A stretch of DNA of 64,000 bases, taken from NCBI GenBank assembly GCA_018062085.1, contig JAGOSY010000006.1, forward strand, positions 151,463 to 215,462. The letters run 5' to 3'. The DNA is from a bacterium. Lineage in GTDB: Bacteria; Cyanobacteriota; Vampirovibrionia; Obscuribacterales; Obscuribacteraceae. This document shows, piece by piece, positions 43,718-52,539 of this stretch; position 1 is the first letter of the stretch; the number at the start of each line of letters is the position of its first letter. A model generated the notes under the pieces. That model saw only the letters and a program-made list of their open reading frames with translations. It ran no database searches and had not been told where the DNA came from. Made by a program: the position numbers and the translations under genes.

Positions 43718-44269
43718 TTATTTGGAGTCTACCGGAAAAATATCACGAACTCTCCGCATCAAATTCTGAATTTTATCGGGCATAACTTCAGTTTGCGCGC
43801 CCGGATTCATTTGCTGCTTACGATTGCTGATCATCACCCTCATCATGTCTTCTAGCTGCTTCTGCTGCCTCTCATCAAGTACTTTGCGCTTATTCAAGTA
43901 GTTTTGCATTGCAGCATTGCTAAGTTGTTCTCGACGTCTTGCAATTGATTGCTGGATGGCCATCACCTGAATTGGATCAGCATTGTGATCAGAGAGAAGT
44001 TTCTGCAACTTCGACTGCTCATCGCGAATTTGCGGACTGAGTTCGTTGAAGTCTTTGTACCACTGCTGCTCTAAGGTTTGAATTTGTGCACTTTGTACAG
44101 GAGTGAGATTGAGCTTAGTCCAATCAACGTTGCAAGAAGTAGGCTGTGCTTCTTGGGCCATGCTCTCCGGTGGAAAGGATACGTCTAAAGCACAGCCTGC
44201 TGCTAGTGAAAGGGCAGCAGACATAAGCCCGTTAGCAGCACTCTTTACCCCATGCAAACTACTCTTCAT
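43718..44269 (-). CDS. CpxP/Spy/ZraP-like periplasmic protein
   Basis: 183 aa. A hydrophobic N-terminus (LMSAALSLAAGCALDVSF) with a cysteine at about residue 26 suggests a secretion signal, possibly lipoprotein-like although the lipobox is imperfect. The mature part is helical with an LNLTPVQSAQIQTLEQQW motif and a second LDERQQKQLEDMM, the LTxxQ pattern of Spy/CpxP/ZraP chaperones and heavy-metal sensors. It is the last gene of an ECF sigma, anti-sigma, CpxP-like operon, overlapping the anti-sigma gene by 11 bases. This arrangement suggests an envelope-stress feedback component. Confidence 0.75.
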   Translation of the reverse strand: MKSSLHGVKSAANGLMSAALSLAAGCALDVSFPPESMAQEAQPTSCNVDWTKLNLTPVQSAQIQTLEQQWYKDFNELSPQIRDEQSKLQKLLSDHNADPIQVMAIQQSIARRREQLSNAAMQNYLNKRKVLDERQQKQLEDMMRVMISNRKQQMNPGAQTEVMPDKIQNLMRRVRDIFPVDSK

Positions 44270-45179
44270 AAACTACCGCCTCAGCTTTATCAGCTGGTTG
44301 CAACAACGATGAATCAATCAAATAACCTTCGGCCGAAACTTGACGAATATTAGATTGCTCAGGACTGTTGAGCCAGAAAGCTCCAAGTCCAAAAACTAAT
44401 ACGAAGACAGCAGCTACGGCTGCCAGGGCATAAACCCGTCTATCAATTATGCCCTTTACACCCTTAACCTTGCTGCTAGATGCAGTCTGGGTCTTGGGAG
44501 TGAAAGGCACAACTTGAAGTTTACTCTTGATACCAGGCCAGAGGTCGAAATCATCTGGAATATTAGGCTTATAAGAGTCGCGAATAACATCGCCAATATT
44601 TGTCAATTTGCCAAATTCAACCTGACAGTTAGAACAATCAGTAAGGTGCTTGGTTATTTCACGGTGGCGCAGAGTGACAACTTCTTGATCTAAGTAAGCA
44701 GAGAGTTCATTGTCGATCAAAGCGCAATCAGCGGTAAGACGTTCCTTAATGGATGACCAGAGATTGACCTGAACATTCTGAGGTAACTCTAAACCTTTAG
44801 CTAGCAAGCGATTGGTCTGATTCAACGCTGTAAATTTAGCAAGACAATCAGCACAATCTTTTAAATGCTGATTAACCCCTTCTTGGGCAGGCGAAGTAAG
44901 CTCGCCGTCTAAGTAGGCCGAAAGATCGTCCACTATGACATCGCAGACCGATGGCATATCGAGGGCGATCTTGCTCCAAATGTCTGGTATCTCGCTGTCG
45001 GCCACAAAGGCCTGACCAATTAATTTACTGACTGCTTTCAAAGAATCAAATTCAGCTGCACACTCAGAGCATGCCTCAAGGTGCGATTCAACTTCAGTTT
45101 TCAAGCTACCACCGACTTGATTGTCAAGTAGCGCCGAAAGCTCATCCTTATAGTTATCGCAAATAGAGTCAACCATCAC
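44259..45179 (-). CDS. Anti-sigma factor with three tandem zinc-finger domains
   Basis: 306 aa. Three consecutive zinc-binding anti-sigma (HC2) domains each have C, then H-x3-C-x2-C: C7/H33/C37/C40, C79/H105/C109/C112 and C152/H178/C182/C185. One membrane helix follows near 231-250 and a short extracytoplasmic tail ends the protein. The usual family has one such domain. It should bind the upstream ECF sigma and release it on envelope or redox stress. Start ATG 45179 overlaps the sigma gene by 11 bases and the end overlaps the CpxP-like gene by 11 bases, so the three are tightly coupled. Confidence 0.88.
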   Translation of the reverse strand: MMVDSICDNYKDELSALLDNQVGGSLKTEVESHLEACSECAAEFDSLKAVSKLIGQAFVADSEIPDIWSKIALDMPSVCDVIVDDLSAYLDGELTSPAQEGVNQHLKDCADCLAKFTALNQTNRLLAKGLELPQNVQVNLWSSIKERLTADCALIDNELSAYLDQEVVTLRHREITKHLTDCSNCQVEFGKLTNIGDVIRDSYKPNIPDDFDLWPGIKSKLQVVPFTPKTQTASSSKVKGVKGIIDRRVYALAAVAAVFVLVFGLGAFWLNSPEQSNIRQVSAEGYLIDSSLLQPADKAEAVVYEE

Positions 45180-45804
45180 TAGAGACCTCAGTTACCGACT
45201 GTGACTGTTCTATGTATGGCTTAAGCAACTCTTGCAGTTTGGTCCGGGCTCGGGCAATTCTAGATTTCACCGTGCCCATCTCTGTCTGTGTTATCACTGC
45301 AATTTCATCATAGCTTAGGCCCTCCACTTCTCTCAAGACGATGGCTGTACGAAACTGTTCCGGCAAACGCAACATTGCTTGACGTATTACTTCAGAGATT
45401 TCTTTGTTGAGAATTTTCTCGTCAGGAAGAATGCCTGTATCGGGAATATCACGAGTAGAGCCGTCTGACTCGCCGTCTTCGCCGCCATGAGAATCATCCA
45501 TAGAAACCGTAGGCAGGCGGCGCGGCCGTTTACGCAATTCATCATAGAAAAGGTTGGTAACAATTTGAGTCAGCCAGCCGCGAAAAGAGGCTGGATTTCT
45601 TAAATTGTTAATAGAGCGCCAAACCCGGATAAAAACTTCCTGAGCTAGGTCGGAGGTGTCTTCCCAATCGGGAGCCAATTGATAAAGCAATGAATAGACA
45701 GTGCGTTGGTGCCGTTTCACAAGCTCTTCAAATGCCTGGGGCTCACGCTTTTGACAGGCTAAAACTAAATCACGGTCACTTTTCTGAGAATATGCAGTTG
45801 GCAT
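45169..45804 (-). CDS. ECF RNA polymerase sigma factor (RpoE-like)
   Basis: A 211-aa group 4 sigma factor. Region 2 is AFEELVKRHQRTVYSLLYQL, then DTSDLAQEVFIRVWRSI with the conserved DLAQE core, and FRGWLTQIVTNLFYDELRK. Region 4 is LPEQFRTAIVLREVEGLSY and GTVKSRIARARTKLQELL. It heads an operon with its membrane anti-sigma and a CpxP-like protein and is expected to respond to envelope stress. A GGAACTT lies upstream (45825-45831, minus strand) but has no matching -10, so autoregulation is unproven. Confidence 0.93.
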   Translation of the reverse strand: MPTAYSQKSDRDLVLACQKREPQAFEELVKRHQRTVYSLLYQLAPDWEDTSDLAQEVFIRVWRSINNLRNPASFRGWLTQIVTNLFYDELRKRPRRLPTVSMDDSHGGEDGESDGSTRDIPDTGILPDEKILNKEISEVIRQAMLRLPEQFRTAIVLREVEGLSYDEIAVITQTEMGTVKSRIARARTKLQELLKPYIEQSQSVTEVSSDG

Positions 45805-45965
45805 CCAATGTCCCGTCCAATAATAAGTTCCTTAATATGGTAACACTTGATAGATCTATTTCAGTATCATCAAAAAATGGTAGCATAGCAGGTTCAGCTT
45901 TCTGAAAGCGGCTTCGCTGCGGCTTTTAAAGCAAAGCATTTTGCATGACTCAAGGAGTTATTCAG

Positions 45966-47255
45966 TTGACCAACACCTATTTATTTACTTCAGAATCAGT
46001 CACTGAAGGACACCCAGATAAGGTCTGCGACCAGATATCAGACGCCATTCTAGACGCTATGCTCTCGCAAGACGCTAAGTCACGAGTCGCCGCCGAATGC
46101 GCAGTATCGACCGGTCTAGTGTTGGTCACCGGAGAAATCACCAGTAAGGCGAATGTAGATTTTCAAGAGCTAGTACGCTCGGTAGTTGCCGAAATTGGCT
46201 ACACCGCAGAAAAAGGCGGTGGTTTTGACGCTGCTTCATGCGCAATTCTCACCGCTCTCAACAAACAGTCACCCGATATTGCCTCAGGCGTCGACCATGC
46301 CCTCGAAAGCCGGCCGACATCTAGTAGTAATAGCTCTGTGAGCCCACAAAGCTCCGATCTCGGTGACGAAACAGGCGCTGGCGACCAAGGCATGATGTTT
46401 GGCTTTGCTTGCAACGAAACCCCTGAAATGATGCCCATGCCTATTTCAGTAGCCCATCGCATTGCCAGACGGCTAGCAGAAGTAAGAAAGAACGGCACCT
46501 TAGACTACCTACGACCTGACGGCAAGACCCAGGTGACCATCGAATATGACGGCAATACGCCAGTCAGAGTCGACTCAATAGTAGTCTCCACCCAGCACGA
46601 TCCTATCGTTGATGGCATCGAAGACAACGTTAAGCTGCAAGAGCGCATAGCTCAAGACTTGAAGGCCTACGTGATCATGCCAATATTCCAAGATCTATCA
46701 ATCAAACCAGATGAACAGACCAGATATTTGATCAATCCCTCTGGACGTTTCGTAGTGGGTGGCCCCCATGGCGATGCCGGACTAACTGGTCGCAAAATTA
46801 TCGTTGATACTTATGGCGGCTATTCACGGCATGGTGGTGGTGCATTTTCTGGAAAAGATCCAACAAAAGTAGACCGCTCAGCTGCATACGCTGCTCGTCA
46901 CGTGGCAAAAAACATAGTTGCCGCCGGCCTAGCTGAGCGCTGTGAAGTACAGATTGCCTATGCTATTGGCGTAGCCAGACCAGTATCCGTTCATGTCACG
47001 ACGTTCGGTACCGGAACACTGCCCGATCACGAAATTACCGAACTGGTTAAAACCACCTTCGACCTCAGACCTGCAGCAATTATCAAGACTTTTGCTCTGA
47101 CTGAGCTACCCAAGCTCAACAAAGGACGTTTCTATCGTAACGTAGCAGCCTATGGCCACTTCGGACGGCCAGATCTCGATCTTCCTTGGGAAAAATTAGA
47201 CAGAGTTGAAGAATTAAAAAAGTCTCTAACTAAAGCTAAAACTGCCCGTGCTTGA
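45966..47255 (+). CDS. metK: S-adenosylmethionine synthetase
   Basis: Makes S-adenosylmethionine from ATP and methionine. [51 protein letters not shown] and [19 protein letters not shown] are the family motifs. There is a small Ser-rich insertion before the GAGDQG motif ([16 protein letters not shown]). The frame opens at ATG 45945, but TTG 45966 has AAGGAG eight bases upstream and yields the canonical N-terminus [11 protein letters not shown], so I prefer it (429 aa). The FHA-cyclase gene follows 25 bp later. S-adenosylmethionine is the methyl donor of the two CFA synthases at 53 and 56 kb. Confidence 0.96.
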   Translation: MTNTYLFTSESVTEGHPDKVCDQISDAILDAMLSQDAKSRVAAECAVSTGLVLVTGEITSKANVDFQELVRSVVAEIGYTAEKGGGFDAASCAILTALNKQSPDIASGVDHALESRPTSSSNSSVSPQSSDLGDETGAGDQGMMFGFACNETPEMMPMPISVAHRIARRLAEVRKNGTLDYLRPDGKTQVTIEYDGNTPVRVDSIVVSTQHDPIVDGIEDNVKLQERIAQDLKAYVIMPIFQDLSIKPDEQTRYLINPSGRFVVGGPHGDAGLTGRKIIVDTYGGYSRHGGGAFSGKDPTKVDRSAAYAARHVAKNIVAAGLAERCEVQIAYAIGVARPVSVHVTTFGTGTLPDHEITELVKTTFDLRPAAIIKTFALTELPKLNKGRFYRNVAAYGHFGRPDLDLPWEKLDRVEELKKSLTKAKTARA

Positions 47256-47280
47256 ACCTAACTTTTAGCGGTGTGATTCT

Positions 47281-48252
47281 ATGAGGACAGGTACTCTTAC
47301 GGTCAATCCGGATACACCGGAATCATATATTGTCGAACTAGCCGAGGGCGAGGTACTACAAATTGGGCGGAAACCAGCCTCCGGCGGCATCAAAAAGCTA
47401 GTTCTCCCCTATCCAGAAGTCTCTGGTCAGCATTCCGAAATTCGCTGTAAAACTGAAGGTTGGACAATTATCGATGCTGGTTCGACCAATGGCACCATGC
47501 TTAACGGTGGACGTCTAACGCCAGGCAAAGAGTATCATTTGCATTCTGGCGATCGAGTCAAAATCGCCCAATACGAGCTTCTTGTTAATCCACCTGAATT
47601 TGATCATCCCAATCAAGATAACGACAACGACGATTCACAAGACCGCACTCAGTTTCGCATTCAAATGATGAATGCCACCATTTTGGTAGGAGACATAAAA
47701 GGATTTACTTCCTTAATGGAAGACCATGCCACACAACCAATGCTGGTAATGGAAGCAGCTCAGAAAGTATTTGACAATCTCAACGATGAAATCAATAAGA
47801 ACTATGGCCAATTAGAAAAAATTGCTGGTGACGCCATTATGGCTTACTGGCAAGGCAATGACGCCAAGAGCGGCGGTGGATTATCAGCCTGCCAGGCCTG
47901 TTTCACTGCTCTAAAATTGAAAATTCTTACTCTAAAGTTGGCTGCTGACAAAAAAGTCTGGCCGTTCGAAAACCATCCACTGATGCTCGATATGGCCCTA
48001 GCCACCGGGCCTGTTGCCTCCGGAAACTTAGGCTCTAACGCTTCTAATCCGGCCCTTTTGGGTGATACGGCCAACTTGGTATTTCGCCTAGAAAAACTCA
48101 TAGGTGATGATCGTCCAGGAGACGTAATCGTCGAAGGCGCTACCTACGAACTAGCAAAAGATAACTTCAAATTTGACTTTCTTGGCCAGTTCAATGTCAA
48201 AGGTAGGCAAAAGCCGGTTGACGTTTATCGTTTAATTGCCCCACTTTCTTAA
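47281..48252 (+). CDS. FHA-domain adenylate cyclase
   Basis: 323 aa. An N-terminal FHA domain (about 20-100; IGRKPASGG, VSGQHSEIRC, DAGSTNGTMLNG) binds phosphothreonine peptides. A class III nucleotide cyclase domain (about 130-320) follows. Metal-binding D138 and D184, the adenine-specifying K180 and D262, and the transition-state N265 and R269 are all present, so it should be an active cAMP producer. The FHA domain probably links activity to Ser/Thr phosphorylation; no such kinase lies in the window. It sits between metK (25 bp upstream) and nagZ (8 bp downstream). The start ATG 47281 is clear. Confidence 0.92.
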   Translation: MRTGTLTVNPDTPESYIVELAEGEVLQIGRKPASGGIKKLVLPYPEVSGQHSEIRCKTEGWTIIDAGSTNGTMLNGGRLTPGKEYHLHSGDRVKIAQYELLVNPPEFDHPNQDNDNDDSQDRTQFRIQMMNATILVGDIKGFTSLMEDHATQPMLVMEAAQKVFDNLNDEINKNYGQLEKIAGDAIMAYWQGNDAKSGGGLSACQACFTALKLKILTLKLAADKKVWPFENHPLMLDMALATGPVASGNLGSNASNPALLGDTANLVFRLEKLIGDDRPGDVIVEGATYELAKDNFKFDFLGQFNVKGRQKPVDVYRLIAPLS

Positions 48253-48260
48253 ATATTGAA

Positions 48261-49820
48261 TTGAAAAATCTAACTACAGAACAATTGGCAGGCAGACTGG
48301 TTATTGGTCGGCTGCCCGGTCTTGTATTAGACAATGAACACAAGCAAGCACTAAAAAATGGCATTCTTGGTGGTATCACACTATTTAAAGAAAACGCTAG
48401 TGATTTAAAACAGCTTTGCACGCTGACTAAAGACATTGTCGATGCCTGCCTGCATGTCCCAGTCTTGACCGTTGATCAAGAAGGTGGAGCGGTACAACGC
48501 TTTGACCACGTACTTTCACCACTACCTTCTCCAATGGCTCTAGCGGCTATAAACGATATAGCTAGCACCAGCAAAATCACCGAAATTAGCTGCCGTCAGC
48601 TCAAGACCCTAGGATTCAATTTACTTTTAGCTCCTACTCTCGATCTGCTTACAAACCCATTGAATCCGGTCATAGCGACACGCGCCTTTAGCAGCGAAAT
48701 AGGCCTCTGTACTTCCATGGGCCGCCAAGTAATAGAGCAGATTGAATCGTCAGGCTTAGTTGCTTGCCCCAAGCACTTCCCTGGCCATGGCTCCACCAGC
48801 CAAGATTCTCATCTTGAACTGGCCATAGTCGATAAAAGCCTGGCTGAGCTTGAGGCCTATGATCTAGAGCCATTTGCCGCAAATATAAAAGGCATGCGCT
48901 CTATTTTAGTTGGCCACATATGGCTACCTCAATTAGAAAAACAACGACCAGCCACCCTGTCACCACTGGTAGTGAGCGAAATATTGCGGCAAAAGCTAGG
49001 ATTTGACGGCCTTGCCGTTTCAGATGACATGACCATGCATGCCATAACTAAAGCCTATGGCCTTGGTGAAGCCTGCGTCATGGCCATCGAGGCTGGAGTA
49101 GATCTTATCTTGGTCTGCGGTACTTATGTGCAATCGCAAGAAGCTGTGCAGGCGATTGCACAGGCCATAGCGAGCGGTCGTATTTCCAAAGAGCGACTTG
49201 AAGAATGTTTGACTAGACTCGACAAACTCTTTAGCCAAAGACCATCTTGCCTAGACCCGACAAACGAAGAAGCACTCTCGGCCTTTGCTCACTCCATCGA
49301 AGATGACACTATTACGAGCACCAAATTTAGTACTAGCTCTGCAGCTTTGCTGAAGGGCAATATCGACAAATTAAGCCTAGAAGGGCAGCAGCTAGCCGTA
49401 GTCGTTCCGCACCATCTCCGTTACAGCTTACCTTTAGCCGCAAACTTAGAGCTAGAAAATTTAGACGTACAAGAGCACCGCTATAGCCTCAATCCAAACC
49501 ATGAAGAAATTGTCTCTCTCTCAGACAATCTCAAGGCAAGCAAGAGAAAAATTGTGTACGTCACTTTTCGCGCCTTTATCAATAGCGGGCAAATCGAGCT
49601 AGGCGAACAATTGGCGCAAATACACGCTCATGACAATGACAATTTGGGCTTACTTCATATAGCTGCCGACACACCCTACGATCTTCTCAAGTTGCCAAAA
49701 TTGCTAGCCACCTCGCTAGCAACACTTGACCCAAGTGATCAAGCCATGAGCGGAGTGGCGCAAATTATTGCAGGGAAAACCAGAGCAAAAGGGAAGTGTC
49801 CGGTAAATTTAAGCTTATAA
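48261..49820 (+). CDS. nagZ: Beta-N-acetylhexosaminidase NagZ-like (GH3)
   Basis: Removes N-acetylglucosamine from muropeptides in peptidoglycan recycling. The GH3 catalytic domain (about 1-340) has VDQEGGAVQRF, KHFPGHGSTSQDSH (162-174, the His/Asp dyad loop) and LAVSDDMTMHAI with the nucleophile aspartate. A 180-residue C-terminal extension, less clearly assignable, exceeds the short NagZ form and may be a GH3 C-terminal domain. It starts at TTG 48261, 8 bp after the FHA-cyclase stop. No signal peptide is seen, in line with a cytoplasmic enzyme. Confidence 0.9.
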   Translation: MKNLTTEQLAGRLVIGRLPGLVLDNEHKQALKNGILGGITLFKENASDLKQLCTLTKDIVDACLHVPVLTVDQEGGAVQRFDHVLSPLPSPMALAAINDIASTSKITEISCRQLKTLGFNLLLAPTLDLLTNPLNPVIATRAFSSEIGLCTSMGRQVIEQIESSGLVACPKHFPGHGSTSQDSHLELAIVDKSLAELEAYDLEPFAANIKGMRSILVGHIWLPQLEKQRPATLSPLVVSEILRQKLGFDGLAVSDDMTMHAITKAYGLGEACVMAIEAGVDLILVCGTYVQSQEAVQAIAQAIASGRISKERLEECLTRLDKLFSQRPSCLDPTNEEALSAFAHSIEDDTITSTKFSTSSAALLKGNIDKLSLEGQQLAVVVPHHLRYSLPLAANLELENLDVQEHRYSLNPNHEEIVSLSDNLKASKRKIVYVTFRAFINSGQIELGEQLAQIHAHDNDNLGLLHIAADTPYDLLKLPKLLATSLATLDPSDQAMSGVAQIIAGKTRAKGKCPVNLSL

Positions 49821-49861
49821 TAGAATCAAAGATTATAAAAAGAGTTGTAAGTGAGGCTTTA

Positions 49862-50143
49862 ATGGAACCTAATTCTGAGCCAACAAATTCAAATCAGGCA
49901 AATACAGAACAAGCGAACCCCACTACCGATCCTAAGGTTCTCTATCCGAATGATGTACTAGCCAATAGTGGACTGACCGATAAGCTCGGCGGCGTGATGC
50001 AGAACCCCCAGGTTTCTCGCTATTTAGGCAAAGCCACCAAAATCGTCGCGGCATGTGCAATTTCAGGCTGCATCTTGCTTGTCATTGCCATTTTAGCTGT
50101 GGTCAATCTGTTTAATCAGATTACCTCACAGATTCCACAATAA
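49862..50143 (+). CDS. Small single-pass membrane protein
   Basis: 93 aa from ATG 49862, which has GAGG five bases upstream; the frame is open from 49796. An Asn/Gln/Thr-rich cytoplasmic part is followed by a hydrophobic helix (ISGCILLVIAILAVVNLF) at about 68-85 and a short tail. Unknown function. It follows nagZ by about 40 bp and converges with the third DUF4388 gene. Confidence 0.55.
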   Translation: MEPNSEPTNSNQANTEQANPTTDPKVLYPNDVLANSGLTDKLGGVMQNPQVSRYLGKATKIVAACAISGCILLVIAILAVVNLFNQITSQIPQ

Positions 50144-50151
50144 AACGCGCA

Positions 50152-51759
50152 CTATTTTATGTCACGATAAAGAGCAATAGGCATGGCCGCACGAAGAGCT
50201 GCTGCTTTTGCAGCTTCTGCCGCAGCCAACAGAACGCCCAAATCTAGACAATCTTCAGGGATGCAGGCAACACCAAATGCCAAGGACAAATTGGAGCTAT
50301 CCACGCCAGGGGCGAGAGATGCACTCCAAATGGCTTTAGCTACTCTCTGGGCAAACGTGTTTGCACCGGTTGTTTTGGTGTTAGGCAAGAGCATGGCATA
50401 ATCGTATTGGTCGTAGTGGGCCAATAAATCGATATGACGCTTTAGTCTGCTGACACGTCGAACAACTTCAGCTAATGCTGGCGTATCAAGAGGCTGTCTT
50501 TCAAAGTTTGGCGGTCCACTGATAACGCGCATTTCCATCACCATTACCGAAAGAGGACTGCCGGAGCGGTACCCCCGGAAATATTCTTGCTCTAAGAAAT
50601 AGAGAAATGCTTCATAGGTGAACATGCCAGTCTCTGGCCTTCTCAAATTCATCATGACGCTATGAATTTTCGATTTATCAATTATCTTCGGCGCAATGCT
50701 TGGTTTTTCTTCTTTCACGCCAATATAGTCATTGGTGAAAGTAATCAAGTCAGCATTGAGAAGCAGCGTTATCAACGGCACCCACTGACTGCGCGAGAGC
50801 CTAGTCTTATCTACCAAATCTTTGATAGATGTCTTGTCGTCAATGACCGAATAGAGAGCTTTGAGCATATGAGCAGCCACAGTAGGATCATGAGCTGCTA
50901 AATTGTCGAAATCATATCCGGCAACACTTTCATGCTTCCGAATCAATACAGAATCTGTCTGCAGACCAACGTTGCGCAAGAATGTCACTTTGTCGACTAA
51001 GTGCACACCAAGAATTACCAAACTCTCAATTGGCTGGGCCACATTGCGTTGAGAGACTCTTACCCGCGGCTCAAATTTATATTTTCCTTCACGCCAAGTC
51101 AGTAAATCAAGAATTCCCTCATCGCCCAGAATGCCACCCACATCTGCATGAAGCGGTTCACCGTCAACAAAAAAAATCTTGCTGTGCAGGCTACCTTGGT
51201 CAACATCAAGACGACCAGTCATCTTGGCCAATAAAATAGATTGCAATAATCTTGAAATCTCAACTAACGACAAATCACCAGTTGGTGGCAATGTCGAGCG
51301 CGACCAGGCATTATCTTGAGTACCTACCGCTGGATTACTTTTGGGATCGGTGGCATCCATAGTGTTAGCAGTTTGCATAAACAATGTGTCGCGTCTTTTA
51401 GAAGAATCTCTAAACGACTCATTGACAGCTAAAACACCGTCAGCCTGAACACTCTGATGCACTTCACCACAGGAAGAAATAATCAAGTTATATACGAGCA
51501 AAACATCACAGCTTTTATAGTCCCAGACCACTCGCATATTCTTGCCAACAAAGAGCTTCCACTCTGTGTCGCCGCCGCGCCATGGACAATGAATATTGAG
51601 AGTAAAATCAATCGCTCGATCTGGAGTTGACCAGGTAATCTCGACTTGCCGCCCCCTATGCTCCATGGCCACCGAAAGGTAATGGTGGATTTCAGACAAT
51701 CCCGGCGCGGCCGGTAACTTCTGAAGGGTTTTAGGAATCGGACCAGATCTCCGCAGCAT
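50152..51759 (-). CDS. DUF4388 protein with degenerate GGDEF domain
   Basis: About 535 aa. ATG 51759 has AAGGATGG seven bases upstream and is preferred to the in-frame ATG 51768. The N-terminal 110 residues contain beta-rich segments of unknown family. A DUF4388 domain follows at about 155-235 (SLVEISRLLQSILLAKMTGR, IFFVDGEPLHADV, WREGKYKFEP), then a helical linker. The C-terminal part (about 370-530) has the GGDEF-fold order (FTYEAFLYFLEQEY, SPLSVMVMEM, then the active-site position) but reads YDQYDY instead of GG(D/E)EF. It is therefore probably inactive and perhaps a c-di-GMP or protein-binding relic. It stands alone. Confidence 0.72.
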   Translation of the reverse strand: MLRRSGPIPKTLQKLPAAPGLSEIHHYLSVAMEHRGRQVEITWSTPDRAIDFTLNIHCPWRGGDTEWKLFVGKNMRVVWDYKSCDVLLVYNLIISSCGEVHQSVQADGVLAVNESFRDSSKRRDTLFMQTANTMDATDPKSNPAVGTQDNAWSRSTLPPTGDLSLVEISRLLQSILLAKMTGRLDVDQGSLHSKIFFVDGEPLHADVGGILGDEGILDLLTWREGKYKFEPRVRVSQRNVAQPIESLVILGVHLVDKVTFLRNVGLQTDSVLIRKHESVAGYDFDNLAAHDPTVAAHMLKALYSVIDDKTSIKDLVDKTRLSRSQWVPLITLLLNADLITFTNDYIGVKEEKPSIAPKIIDKSKIHSVMMNLRRPETGMFTYEAFLYFLEQEYFRGYRSGSPLSVMVMEMRVISGPPNFERQPLDTPALAEVVRRVSRLKRHIDLLAHYDQYDYAMLLPNTKTTGANTFAQRVAKAIWSASLAPGVDSSNLSLAFGVACIPEDCLDLGVLLAAAEAAKAAALRAAMPIALYRDIK

Positions 51760-51968
51760 AATTACCATCCTTTTCCAGCCTGTATCTACAGCAATAGGTT
51801 TTGCAACCTAACTCGATACAGTTAACGCCTCACGTGTCGATATATGCCCTAACCAAGACAAAACTAACCTTGATGCTGGTCGTTTTTCAAGCTGGCGCCC
51901 AATCGACAGTCTTATAAATATCAAATAGAGAATACTGACACTATAAGTGGTGCAGCAATAGAACAAGT

Positions 51969-52451
51969 TTAGCGGCTCATCAAATGTTGGCCAGCCAGGT
52001 TGATCAGAAGTAGAAACACGGCATTAACGGCCAAAGCCATGGCAAACAAACTCGTTCCTAGCATTAGCTGCCAGCATACGAGGGCGTGGCGAGGGCTCAT
52101 CACTCGCAAAATTCCAAAACGGCCAACTATATATATTGCTAGAGCAAGGAGAAAGAAAGAATCAGCTGCAGTCAGACAAATAATTGCGTATTTAGATAAA
52201 CCAGCAAGAGGCAAGAACAGGAATATTAAGGCGGCCACAACTGAACCACGCAGCAAGCGAACACTTTGCTTATCGGTCTCTCGAATAGCAATAGCCTTAT
52301 CGGCGGAGGCTTTTCGTACATGGGCCAGAGACTCTAGACAGGCCGCCAAGGGCCCGATGCGCTTGTCATCGCGCTCACTTGAGGAGCCTTCAGCATTGGG
52401 CTCACAAGGGGTAGGGGAAGATGAAGGTTGCATTGGTTCGCTGGCGCTCAT
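51969..52451 (-). CDS. Hypothetical membrane protein
   Basis: About 160 aa from ATG 52451, which has AGGAG six bases upstream. A Ser/Pro/Glu-rich N-terminus is followed by a charged helix and three or four hydrophobic helices (VVAALIFLFLPLAG, IICLTAADSFFLLALAIYIV, LGTSLFAMALAVNAVFLLLI). The layout resembles DUF2721-type small membrane proteins, but I cannot confirm this. It may be the last gene of the lipid operon upstream. Confidence 0.5.
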   Translation of the reverse strand: MSASEPMQPSSSPTPCEPNAEGSSSERDDKRIGPLAACLESLAHVRKASADKAIAIRETDKQSVRLLRGSVVAALIFLFLPLAGLSKYAIICLTAADSFFLLALAIYIVGRFGILRVMSPRHALVCWQLMLGTSLFAMALAVNAVFLLLINLAGQHLMSR

Positions 52452-52539
52452 AGATACTCCTGGCACTACATGTCATTACCGCATTTAAGCACTTTCCAAA
52501 CCTATTCTAAATTTTCGGCTGGCAACACTGGCGAGAGAA

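Noticed and set aside
45825..45831. GGAACTT (minus strand) as an ECF -35 autoregulatory site
   Set aside because: Good -35 match, but no TCtga-type -10 at 15-17 bp spacing; the spacing to the ATG leaves no room for a leader.
45805..45965. SAM riboswitch before metK
   Set aside because: No SAM-I/II/III core elements recognised; only a short GC hairpin around 45905-45928.
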